From assembly GCA_035048495.1 (NCBI GenBank), contig CM068553.1, positions 30,528,978 to 30,592,977 of the forward strand: DNA of 64,000 nt, read 5' to 3'. The stretch comes from Euptelea pleiosperma (lineage: Eukaryota > Streptophyta > Magnoliopsida > Ranunculales > Eupteleaceae). The notes below the pieces were generated by a model that was not told the DNA's origin, searched no databases, and was given only the letters and a program-made list of their open reading frames with translations. Below are positions 47,690 through 57,499 of this stretch, piece by piece (position 1 is the stretch's first letter; each line of letters starts with the position of its first letter). The position numbers and the translations under genes were made by a program.

Positions 47690-47817
47690 CAGAGTCGAGG
47701 AAGAACGTGTGTTCGCGGCTCCCTCTCGTCGTACCTCCCATCTCTTTTTTTCGTCGATTCTTCTTCTCCAAATCGACATTTCATCGTCCAAGATTGAGAT
47801 TTGTGAATAGTTCAACA
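47690..47817 (+). promoter_or_regulatory. Probable 5' UTR and promoter of the FAR1-like gene
   Basis: C/T-rich leader (TCCCTCTCGTCGTACCTCCC, CGTCGATTCTTCTTCTCC) ahead of the ATG at 47818, with a TATA-like CAATATACAAAATC at 47660-47675. Confidence 0.4.
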
Positions 47818-49034
47818 ATGGAGGTAAAGTTTTTACCCGAAGTTTGATTTTTCTGTTTTGCATCGAATCACTAGTCAAAATAAAAAAAGAAAAAAAAAAC
47901 CATTGAAAATGAGTTCATTCAAACGATTTCCACTTGCTAAAGTCGAAGTTATTTGAATATGATTGATTCAAACTAATTGAGATGCCAACCGAGTTGAGTT
48001 CAATTTGATTATTTCTTTAATTTTTTCTTACTTGATTTTAAAGTTATAATTTTAAGATTCACCAACGGATGATGTTGAATTTTTGAACCTCTTCCAAGTC
48101 CAATGTGTAAAAGGAGAACAAGAAGTTGTTAGAATATCTATTTTTTGATGCTTTCTATTTTTGGTTTTGTTTACTATAATGAAGAATTATCCTTTTGGTT
48201 ACCTAATGTGGAGAATTTGTTGAAATCCTTTTTAATCTAGGTATCGATATCATTTGAACCTCCAAGTGTTATTGAATCATCTGCAGTATTGGAGGTACCA
48301 ACATCATTTGAACCTCCAAGTGTTATTGAATCATCTGAAGTATTGGATTTCACGAGTACCTTTACCACTGACGAGGTTTGTTATTTATCATTTTGCATTG
48401 GTTTAGTTTTATTTATTAAATAATGAAGATAGATATTGGTTTAGTTTTATTTATTAAATAATGAAGATAGATAATTAATATATTTATAATTGATTTGTAG
48501 GTCTTTCACAGTCGTGATGAACTATTTAAATGGGTTCAATACGTTGGTAAAACAGTTGGAACAGTCGTTATAGTATCAAGATCAGACAATCAGAAGGGTA
48601 AGACCCCTAGGCTCACTTTCGGTTGTGAGAGGGGTGGAAAAGACAGGGGGTCGAAAAAAGAGGCGGAAAATAAGAAGCCAAGTCGACGGTCAGGATCAAA
48701 AAAGTGTGGGTGCCCATTTTTGTTGAGAGGTATTAAGTTACCTGTAGGTGACCAATGGATGGTTAAAGTGGTTTCTGGTACCCACAACCATCCAATCACG
48801 CGACATTTTGAAGGCCACTCATATGCTGGGAGACTCACCCCAACTGAAAGACAAATTTTAATTGATATGTCGGCAGCAGGTGTCAAAGCAAGGGAAATAT
48901 TGAGAACCATAAAGGAGAAAGATAGGCAAAATGCATCTACGATGAGTACGATTTATAATGCTCGGTCAAAGATGAGACGAAGGGAGAGTGGTGAAAAATC
49001 TCAAATGCAAGTGTTGTCGCCAACTGAGAGTTAA
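47818..49034 (+). CDS. Short FAR1/Mutator-like zinc-cluster protein, three coding exons
   Basis: Proposed exons: 47818-47823 (ATGGAG only), 48241-48375 and 48501-49034, all phase 0, joined by GTAAAG...TCTAG and GTTTGT...TGTAG introns of 417 and 125 nt. Product 224 aa. Residues 3-40 hold a duplicated SFEPPSVIESS segment. The exon-3 part starts VFHSRDELFKWVQ and contains the FAR1-type zinc-binding fold of Mutator transposases and FAR1-related factors: FGCERGG, KKCGCPFLL, then DQWMVKVVSGTHNHP (C, C, H-H pattern). It goes on as FEGHSYAGRLTPTER and stops at PTES. The decayed MULE at 54634 shares the fold and the intron position but continues into a transposase; here the transposase is absent. Either a truncated MULE gene or a host-recruited DNA-binding protein. 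No stops or frameshifts. Confidence 0.6.
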
Positions 49035-50187
49035 CCCCTATTTCTTGTACTCTCATTAAAACATCTGATCAGGTGAGCTATGACAAGCCAACCAAAACCA
49101 TGATCAACAAAGCATCTAAAATAGCCAATTGAACCTTAAATTCCATGAAAAAATGAAAGAAATCTGAAAATCGTAGTACTGAGAGTACCTAATTTTATTA
49201 AACCCCATGAACTATTCTGTGATAGAAAGCAATGAATATAGAACACTCCATTAGACGGAATTTTCGGAAGACCCAATTCAAAGAACAAGCTTAAAATAAC
49301 ATATAGAAAAGATTAGAGCTAATAAAGATAGAACCCATTTGTTCAATGGCTAGAATGGATCCTGAAGTTCAATGGCTAGAATCTTGGTGTGGAAGTCCGC
49401 GGTGACATTTGAAAAAAAAATAGCCTTGTCAGCCCATCAATACCGACATAGCCAAGGCAATGTCCGCGGGCCCTGCCCACATGGCTGGATGGTGTTGGCA
49501 GGCCCTACTGACATGGACTTGGCTATGTTGGCAGTTCAAAACCGACTTGCCTTGTTATTTTGTTAAAAAATTGTTTTTTTTCTCCAACTTAGGTAATGGG
49601 CTTGGGGTCTGCTGTGGGGTAGCATTTTCCTTCTAAAAACACAAGGTCTACCATTGGCCATAATTTTCTAATGAACTTCTTGCCGTCAGCCCATGCAACT
49701 AAATTGTTTGACTTTTTGCTCAAGATGTACAATCTTGCCAGACTTCACCCTTCTAATCTTCTCTTATTTTGCAGGCTTTAGGGAAAGGAAGAGGAAGGAA
49801 ATGGGAAGGGAAAATAAGAGAAAAAAATGGCTCGTTCGGTTCGGTTACAGAGAAGAAGACGAAGATATGTAGAAATCTCCGTAGGTGCACATATTAAGGG
49901 TGGTGCACTTATCAAGTGGGAAAATTGGGGTCGGTGCACACATAAAGTTGGTGCACTAATCGCATAAGGGAGGTACGATTAGTAACTATCGCTGCCAAAC
50001 TTAGTGAAATGTAAGCAATTCCGATGTTGAACTTAGTAACCATCACTCTCCATCTATTCTCCATGGGAGGTTTCTCACCTGTCGGAGGTCCTTCTAGTCT
50101 CCACGGAGACAATTTGGTCTCAAAGTACATGAGGCATCAAATTGGCATCAATCCAAACTTCAAATTTGATGATTAACTCCTGGAATT
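49035..50187. other. No gene seen
   Basis: Includes a GGCCC- and GACATGG-containing patch at 49390-49560 and a GGTGCAC-rich patch at 49870-49970. Nothing recognised. Confidence 0.35.
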
Positions 50188-51850
50188 CATCTCCTTGGCT
50201 CTCAGAGTAATACATTGCTTAAAGAAATGAACAAAAGTTCATCAGGGGTCCTTCAAAATGATCACCTTCAAGATGACCAATATGATAAAGTCTCACCAGG
50301 AATGCAACCAAAACGGCCCACTAACTATGCAGAAAATACCCATACTCTGTATGCTGGCAGAGTCTCTGTCGATCAGATGTGTACACCTGGCAGTAACCAT
50401 GGATTGTAAAGAGATTATGTTCAAGATCCAAACTGAATTTTGACTGGTAAATGGATCCCCTCGGATTGACCTTGAATGGCAATTACCACAGATGACTCGA
50501 TGGATTTCTCTTCGAAGTAAGATAATTTCTTTTGGCTTTTGTGGTTTAACTCGTAATCCAGAAAAATCTTTTGTTGCTCCTGTGAAAGTAATCTAATTCG
50601 TATTTTAATCTTTGTTTGATCTGGTCTGAAAATAGAGAAGATCAAGATGGAGGTCTGATGAAACCAATGAAGACGAAGAGGAGCCTAGTCCAGAGAGGAT
50701 TATTGGTGGATCTACATTAATGGTGCTCCAAGATGGAGGTCTGATGAAACCAGTGAAGATGAAGAGGAGCCTAGTCCAGAGAGGATTATTGGTGGAGCAT
50801 CCTTTGTGACTCCCATGGGAGGAACAAGAAGAAACAGGTTTGTCATAAGATGAAGGGTGCACCTATCTCGTAACTGTACATGCCCTGTAGCCGTCTGTGG
50901 TTGCTCAGGATTATACATATATAACCATGGGGAAGGAAGCAGTTTACTTTTTTCTCTCTCTTTTTGTCATTGTTATTGTTATGGAGGTTGAGAATGGAGT
51001 ATGCAGTAGCTTTAAAGGGGGGATACTATTGCTTCTTTCCAGGGAAAGCAGAATACTGAAGTTTCTCCTGAATTTTCATGGGAGAGCATCAACTGATCCT
51101 CGTAGGGATTTGAAGATATTACAGGTATGCAACGGGGCTTAGTTCCAGGAGGTCTTTTGTTTTACAATGGCAAGTCAGTGAACATGGACGGGTTGGGAAT
51201 GATTCAGGTGGTGTGGGTTCTATGTGAAATCCAAGTGACGTAGGTTGGGACACCACTGGAAGGATTAGCCACATTTTTGTATCCTCTTCCAAAGAGAGTT
51301 ATTTGTTAGCTATGGATTCACAATGAGTGGAGAAAGATGCTTTTTGCAAAGGGGAATGTGGTTGTACCATTCTGTCTTTTATCCAAGTTTATTCCTCTGA
51401 GTTTTGTGATTGCTTATCCATGTTGGTAGTGGGATCTGCTGTACATGTGGAACAAATACAGTTGAACCTTGTCTATATCCTCTGCATGAACATTCAATGG
51501 ACTAACTATGAATTGATTCTACTTTGAAGTGGTGATTGATTATGTAAACTTGTTTTATGTTCAACAGGTGGGTGGCACCTTGTATGTAATGCACAAAAGT
51601 TTCTGAAGGAATATGATAATTGTGAGAATTATCAGTCAAGCAACTTAATTGAATGGGTTCAAATTGATGAATTGGGGCGATGTTACGGGTGATGGAGAAG
51701 AGGACACTATGGACGGTGGTTCTGTTCTGTTGCCATAGAAGAATTAGAGTTTGGTGGTGGTGGGTTGGGATTGAGGCTCGTTAAAACTGTATGTTTGTAA
51801 TTTCTTTGATCTTTCTGGGTTTTTTGTTCCCCTCTTCTGTACTTTTTTTT
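50188..51850 (+). pseudogene. Unidentified gene 3' fragment
   Basis: 50215-50409 is an open, exon-like piece (MNKSSSGVLQNDHLQDDQ, YAENTHTLYAGRVSVDQ, then MCTPGSNHGL). 50646-50850 ends with RWRSDETSEDEEEPSPERII, GGASFVTPMGGTRRNRFVIR and a stop. It includes an 85-bp tandem duplication (GGAGGTCTGATGAAACCA at 50649 and 50734). Sequence to 51850 looks like a long 3' UTR. Base composition is richer than the flanks. I do not recognise the protein; it may be the C-terminal end of a host gene copied here. Confidence 0.35.
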
Positions 51851-51965
51851 GTTGATTAAAATGTGGATGAGAAGAAGAAATGTGGGATTTGTTTCTCTTT
51901 CTTTTCTTCTTGCGGATGTAAATATTCTTTCAGTTTTAATGATGTTGCTGATGATGCAGAAAAGT

Positions 51966-52095
51966 TTAAGAAGGTGCGAGCTTGCTCAGTTGGCAAAGTT
52001 TGTGGGTGATGATAGTATAGACCTGGGTTTAAAACCCACCTTCCCCCAGTTACTGATCCTTTTAAACGCAGGCTTAACTACAACAAAAAAAAAAC
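51966..52095 (+). mobile_element. tRNA-derived SINE
   Basis: Starts AAGGTGCGAGCTTGCTCAGT TGGC, a pol III A-box type sequence, followed about 40 bp on by GGGTTTAAAACCC in place of the B box (GGTTCGAANCC), and ends in AACAAAAAAAAAA. Near-identical direct repeats flank it: GCAGAAAAGT (51956-51965) and GCAGGAAAGT (52096-52105). Length about 130 bp. It is not a tRNA gene because the acceptor stem cannot close. Confidence 0.7.
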
Positions 52096-52166
52096 GCAGG
52101 AAAGTAAATAATTTTTTTTTGTTCCCTTTTTTCTTTGAGTAGAACTTGCCTGACTACCCACGGTCA

Positions 52167-52507
52167 GGGAAGCCCTGACCACCCATAATATGAGCCACGT
52201 GGTACACTCTTAGAGGATGCAGACCGTATGGATGTTTGGCCAATCCCCAAGTGGACCTACAAACCGAAAATCAACCTAATTAGTGATTTCAAACCTTTGG
52301 AAAGGTACTCAAATAATGGTAAATGATACTCAAATTCCTACGGTTAAAATCAACCCATGAAAATGACTGCAACTAATGCTTAGAAATCACTGATTATGTT
52401 GATTTTTGGGTTTATATGTGCACCTGGGGATTGGCCAAACATCCATACAGTCAGTGTCCTCTAAGAGTGTACCACGTGGCTCATATTATGGGTGGTCAGG
52501 GCTTCCC
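52167..52507. mobile_element. MITE, 341 bp
   Basis: Inverted ends GGGAAGCCCTGACCACCC with arms of about 95 bp (ATAATATGAGCCACGTGG, TACACTCTTAGAGGA, TATGGATGTTTGGCCAATCC). The arms hold the G-box core CACGTG. Target duplication unclear; no coding capacity. Confidence 0.82.
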
Positions 52508-53367
52508 TTCAGAAATTAAGTAGTTATAAAAGGACTGAATTCTTGTAATATTATTTTTAGAAATTATGACAAGTGAAAGCCCCATGCCAATGTTTTCTCT
52601 TTAAAATGGTACAAATAATTACCAAAAATGAAAAGAAAATGTAAGGCCACCTCTCGTAAAACTCACCAATCAAGCTGATTATTGGTGTGTTCACCAAAAG
52701 GTATGCCAAACATTCATTTGGCCCGCGACCCGGCTCGACCCAGCCCACGAATGTTTCGGGCCAGGGCTAGGCCTGATTTTTCAGCCCGTGGCCTGGCCTG
52801 TGAATGTGTAAAATGGGCTTGTCTCGAGCTGGGTTGCGGGCCGGGCTAGTTTGCCTGCTAAAATTCAAACTGCGCATTAAACGGGTTGGTCGCGGGCTAG
52901 GCAGTGAAGTCTGTGAATATGGACCGCATGGCCCGGCTTGCGAAATTAAAAAAAAACACCGTTGCACATAAGCAGCCATTGCAAAGGGAATAACGAATCT
53001 AGGTATGTGTTTCTATTTACAGATTATTTATTGTTTTATTCGATTTAAATTCTAGATCCTTTTGGTATTATTGTGAGCTTTGGATGGATTTGATCGTGCA
53101 AGACAGATTAGTTAATCTCGCTTGCTTTAATGGTCATGATTTAGATCATGATCATAGGTATGTTGAAACCGTCTCTTCTAAACCTTTTGACATTAAAGAA
53201 ATCTGGTTTATTTTAGACATTTTTTTTTTATTGTTCGGACCATGATCATAGGTGCATAGAAGAGCCATTAAATTTGATTTTTCAAGGTTTATTAATAACC
53301 TTAATCATAGGTCTTAAAAAGGATAATAATATATTGGTTTTTATATAATTTAAATATATTGAAACCT
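52508..53367. other. No gene; GC-rich repeat patch
   Basis: 52715-52950 is a GC-rich stretch of GGCCCG, GGGCCGGGC and CGGGC-type words between AT-rich flanks, looking like a degenerate repeat. The rest is AT-rich without features. Confidence 0.4.
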
Positions 53368-53776
53368 TGTTAAGACCCAAACCAATACACCAAAAGCACC
53401 CAAGTGATAGAGGTGCGGAAAGTTTAAGTCTTAGCCTTTAGGATCGTAACATTCCACCATGCTTGCAAGGCCAATGTGGCCCACCCTGAGGTGGCTTTCA
53501 CTCCGGTACCCCCTATTTTCTCACTTTTTGTGAGCGAACCCCCGACATTTTTCTGATACTCCTATTTTCTCTTTTTTGAGCGAACCCCCGACATTTTTCT
53601 GATACTCCTATTTTCTCTTTTTTGAGCGAGCCCCTTGGTAGCCTTCCTCATATCGCCCCTCCTGTGACTTGAACCCATGACGTGGGGTTGGCTCTGATAC
53701 CAATGTTAAGACCCAAACCAATACACCAAAAGCACCTAGGTGATAGAGGTGCAGAAAGTCTCTTAGGATCGTAACA
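53368..53776 (-). mobile_element. TRIM retrotransposon, 409 bp, complete
   Basis: Two short LTRs, 53368-53451 (84 bp) and 53704-53776 (73 bp), share TGTTAAGACCCAAACC and GGATCGTAACA ends (TG...CA). A primer-binding site TTGGTATCAGAGCC (minus strand, 53690-53703) matches the initiator-Met tRNA complement. A purine tract GGTGGAAT lies at the other LTR. A perfect 5-bp target duplication AACCT flanks it (53363-53367, 53777-53781). The interior holds two copies of a 50-bp unit (GAGCGAACCCCCGACATTTT, 53530-53630). No protein. LTRs differ by an indel and a few bases. Confidence 0.93.
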
Positions 53777-53781
53777 AACCT

Positions 53782-54330
53782 CGATTTATTTTGGACGAAT
53801 TTTGGATACCCCGTCCATTTCTCTTCTTATCCCCCACTTAAACTATAATTAAAATGACATCTATATCCCCTGTGTTTTCTCTTATCTTCCCCCACAAAAT
53901 ATACAAAATACCAACTTTACCACATTTGTTTATCTAATTAACCCCTTTCTATTTCTACTCATCCCCTCTAAAATTAATAACTGTTAGAGCATGGGAGAAA
54001 GCAAGGGAGACTATTTCAAAATCTGAAGCATACAAGAAAGCAAGGGAGACTATTGAAAAAGCAAAGGGAGAATACCTAAAAGATTCTAGGGTTGTATTCT
54101 ACATCTTCTACAACTCTCATTGGGAACTTCTGAGTAAAGCAATCAATGGAGGCGTCAATTGAAGAATCAATGGATGATGTATTTGAATTCAATTTTTTTT
54201 TAATCGACAAAATCATTCTAACTTCATTTTTAAAATCATCCTAACAAGAATTTCTAGTAATCTCGCAGGAACGATTCATTGGGATTTTTTTTTCTCTTGT
54301 AGTCTCGGTCATGGTCTTTGAATTGATTGA
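53782..54330. other. No gene called
   Basis: AT-rich stretch with a decayed sequence near 54000-54180 (repeated AAGCAAGGGAGACTATT). Possibly the 5' flank of the MULE. Confidence 0.35.
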
Positions 54331-54420
54331 TCGGACTGCTAAGTCTGGACAATCATTCACTGTTCGGACTTAACAATCTGAACAGTGAAGTATTGTTCGG
54401 ACTTAGCAGTCCGAACAACG
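54331..54420. repeat. TTCGGACTTAGCAGTCCGAA hairpin cluster
   Basis: Three related inverted repeats: 54331-54350 (TCGGACTGCTAAGTCTGGAC), 54360-54385 (CTGTTCGGAC...GAACAG) and 54393-54418 (TTGTTCGGACT and AGTCCGAACAA around TAGC, perfect 11-bp stems). A fourth lies at 56784-56804, beyond the MULE gene. Confidence 0.85.
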
Positions 54421-54633
54421 ACGAGTACCTGCAGAACGAGAGGTGCCTCCACTCTCTAGCTTGTCGAAGCTTTTCTTTACTAGTGCCTATTGTAGAGAAC
54501 AACTTTTCTCCACCGGTGCCTATTGCTACTATGTAATTATTTTATTTGGTTATTATATTTCTTAATGCACATTAGATAAGTTTTTTGCGTATAATTAATT
54601 TTTGTATAGTTTTTGTTTAATTTATGAACATAT

Positions 54634-56757
54634 AGTGGATAACAATGCTCCTATCAACTTTGTTAGCAACCCACAGTCCTTAGTAAATTTGAATTTTTCG
54701 ACGAACTTTAAAATTACAAAGGTCTGTTCTCATGTCGAATGAATTGTGTGTACTTTTATTTTTTATTTGAAATTATATCTTAATTGTAAGATACCAATGT
54801 ATCTAAATTTGAATTGTAGGCCTTCAACACTCGTGAAGAACTAATTGATTGGACCAGAGATTTGGAAAAAATGTTGGGAATATTGTTGTTATCAACAAGT
54901 CTGATTCTGGTACTAGATTCAAGAGACCTAGAATCACATTTGCTTGCAAAATATTTAGAATGTATAAAGAAGTGAAAACAATGTCTGGGAATGAGGGACA
55001 ACCTCGAAAAATAGGAACAAAAAGGTGTTGCTGTCCTTTTGTATTTAAAGGTGTAAAGATGCCTTATAAGGATCAATGGATGGTTGAAGTAGTTTGTGGT
55101 TTTCGTAATCATCTAATTGCAAAAAATTTTGAAGGACATTCATGTACTGAGAGAGTAAATGATGAAGAAAAAGCAATATTGGTAGATATATCAAAAAGTG
55201 GTATAAAGCTTCGAGATGTTTTAGTTACAATAAAAGAAAGAGACAAGAGCAATGTGTCTATTATGAGAACGATTTACAATTGACGCTATAAAATAAAAAT
55301 TGTTAAAATGGCCAGCAAAAGTTAGAATCAAGAGTTATTCAAGAATTTGACTGAGTTAAAGTATGTGGAACGTCATAGAAGTAATAGTGATAACGAGATT
55401 GTTGATTTATTTTAGGCTCATTCAGATTCGATAAAGTTGTTAAAGTGTTTTCCCACTGTTCTGCTCATGGATTGTACCTACAAGATAAATAGGTACAAGA
55501 TGCCACTTTTGAAAATTGTTGGACTTACGTCTACAAATATGACTTTCTCAATTGCTTTGTTTATTTGGGCGCTGAAACAGAAGAACACTACATTTGGTCA
55601 TTGCAATGCCTAAAGTTACTCCTAGACCCGTATACAATTCCTTCAATTATTGTGACGGATAGGGAATTGACGCCATTGAAGAAAGTATTTTCTGAGACTC
55701 ATAACTTCCTTTGTCGTTTTCATATCTCAAGAAATGTTGTAGCTAAAACTAAAAAATTATTCTTTGATGGTAATGTTTGTAAGAAATTAGTAGACTAGTT
55801 GATTTTGAGATGAAGTTCCATGCATATAAGGTATTGGTTGAATATGTAAAAAATAGCTGGTTGACTAATTATAAAGAGTGTTTTGTAGCAGCATGGACCG
55901 ATCATATGGTCTATTTTAGAAATAACACAACAAACAGAGCAGAGAGTGCACATAGCAAGTTGAAAAAGTATTTAGGATCTTCACAAGGCAATTTCAATAG
56001 ACAATTGTGAACCATATGTTGTTGGTTCAGCATGTGGAGATAAAAGCATCATTTGAGAGAAACCTACCTATAGTGACACATCAATACAAAATAAAAGAGT
56101 TTAATGATTTGAGATGATTCATTTCTAAGACTGCACTTGATTCTGTATTTGATTAGTTGAAACGAGTTGAATCCGTTGGTTCAAATGACAAAGTTTCATG
56201 TGGATATGTTATTCGCCGCACACATGGATTACCATGTGCCCATGAAATTGCTCAGTACAAATGTGAAGGCCAACCCATTCCATTGTCATGTATTCATCCA
56301 CACTAGAAGAAATTATCAGAAAAATCGTATGTATCTCCGGTTGATGATAGAGACTGTTTTCCGGATATTGAGTTCTTTATGAAGGGATTCGTGGAGGCTG
56401 ATCTAAGTTCAAAATTGGATCTCGTAAGAAAGCTCAATGAAGTATCTAATCCATCATTGACATCATTGGTAGAACCAACAATAAAGAAGAATACTCGTGG
56501 ATGACCAAAAACTATAGTAGCAAAGAGACAATTATTGGTCGAAACTTCAATGAAACGAGATCCGTCGGGGTTTGAGAATGTCCTCACAGTGGAAGACAAA
56601 CAATCTTATATTAAAGAACCACAAAGGAAGAAGTTTGCTATAAGCAAACCCACAGTAGTGTGCATGAAGAATACCACGGTTGATAGGTTCTTATAGGCTC
56701 TTTCCTCACATATGAGTTCTTCCATTAACAAAATTATAGATGTCCATGGAACAGTTA
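54634..56757 (+). pseudogene. Mutator-like (MULE) transposase with FAR1 domain
   Basis: Decayed MULE gene. A small exon, 54634-54721, ends ITK/GT; exon 2 starts at 54820 after TTGTAG with AFNTREELIDW, matching the intron position of the gene at 47818. Order: FAR1-type zinc cluster (KRCCCPFVFKGVKMPYKDQW, CGFRNH, about 55015-55130); MULE DDE domain with MDCTYKINRYKMPLL (first Asp, about 55465-55510), IPSIIVTDRELTPLKK (second Asp, about 55640-55690) and CRFHISRNVVAK; and a SWIM finger, CGYVIRRTHGLPCAHEI (about 56200-56255). Such enzymes cut MULE ends. Frameshifts (54880, 55810) and stops (for example 55281, 55413, 55797, 56117) make it dead. Confidence 0.88.
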
Positions 56758-56783
56758 AAAACATCATAGCTTTAAAGTGATTA

Positions 56784-56804
56784 TTCGGACTTAGCGGTCC
56801 GAAC
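56784..56804. repeat. TTCGGACTTAGCGGTCCGAA hairpin, MULE 3' side
   Basis: Inverted repeat TTCGGAC...GTCCGAA, one base different from the one at 54393. It brackets the MULE gene with the cluster at 54331-54420. Confidence 0.8.
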
Positions 56805-57499
56805 GTTATGGCATACAAATTATTACATTCAGTGAAACCATCTTTAAGGCATCTAAAAATCCAGATGGTTCATTCAGTGGAACCATCTTAAGGCGGCTAC
56901 CAAATTTATTAAAGCTGGCAAAAGATTATCCATTTAGATTTAATTTGAATCTGAAAATATAACTATTAACAATTAATTAAGATTAAGAAATATAACTGTT
57001 AATTAAGATTAAGAACCATCTTATGGACATCAACCATGATGTTCTCATGGATCTACAAGTTTTAAAATATAGAAATGATTTGCATTGAACATAACAAAAT
57101 ATTTCATTTTAAACAAAAAAAGTTGCAACGTCGTGCTTCTCTTATCAAGTACGACGACATCTACTCTGACTCCAACTTCGACCCTGCCCTCGGCCTCGAG
57201 TATGACTTGAACTCCGACTCGGATCGCTACCTCAACCCGAACTCAGACCTCCACCTCTACTCGTACCAGCTGCTGCACCTTGCGGTATTATATGAGTACT
57301 CGCTCCTAGAATTTTACACATCTTTTGTTCCCTCTGCAGTATGGTATCAATATCTTGATCTCTGCCCAACTCGATCAATGTCTTCAGTAGTACTCTTGCC
57401 ATGTCTTGTCGTCATCGCTGCATCAGATAAACATTGTTAGACAATGAAAATCATAAACTATTTCAAAGTAATAAATCCAAATTACTATGTAGATATTAT
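56805..57499. other. No gene called
   Basis: AT-rich at first. A C-rich patch at 57130-57280 is open on the plus strand (57075-57440, acidic and Tyr/Ser-rich), with no recognised similarity and biased composition. Confidence 0.35.

Noticed and set aside
51971..52040. Possible tRNA gene
   Set aside because: A- and B-box-like sequences are present, but no acceptor or anticodon stem closes, and an A-tail with flanking repeats points to a SINE.
57075..57440. 121-codon plus-strand frame
   Set aside because: Biased acidic composition, no recognised domain, and adjacent to PMD sequence decayed on the other strand; not enough to call a gene.
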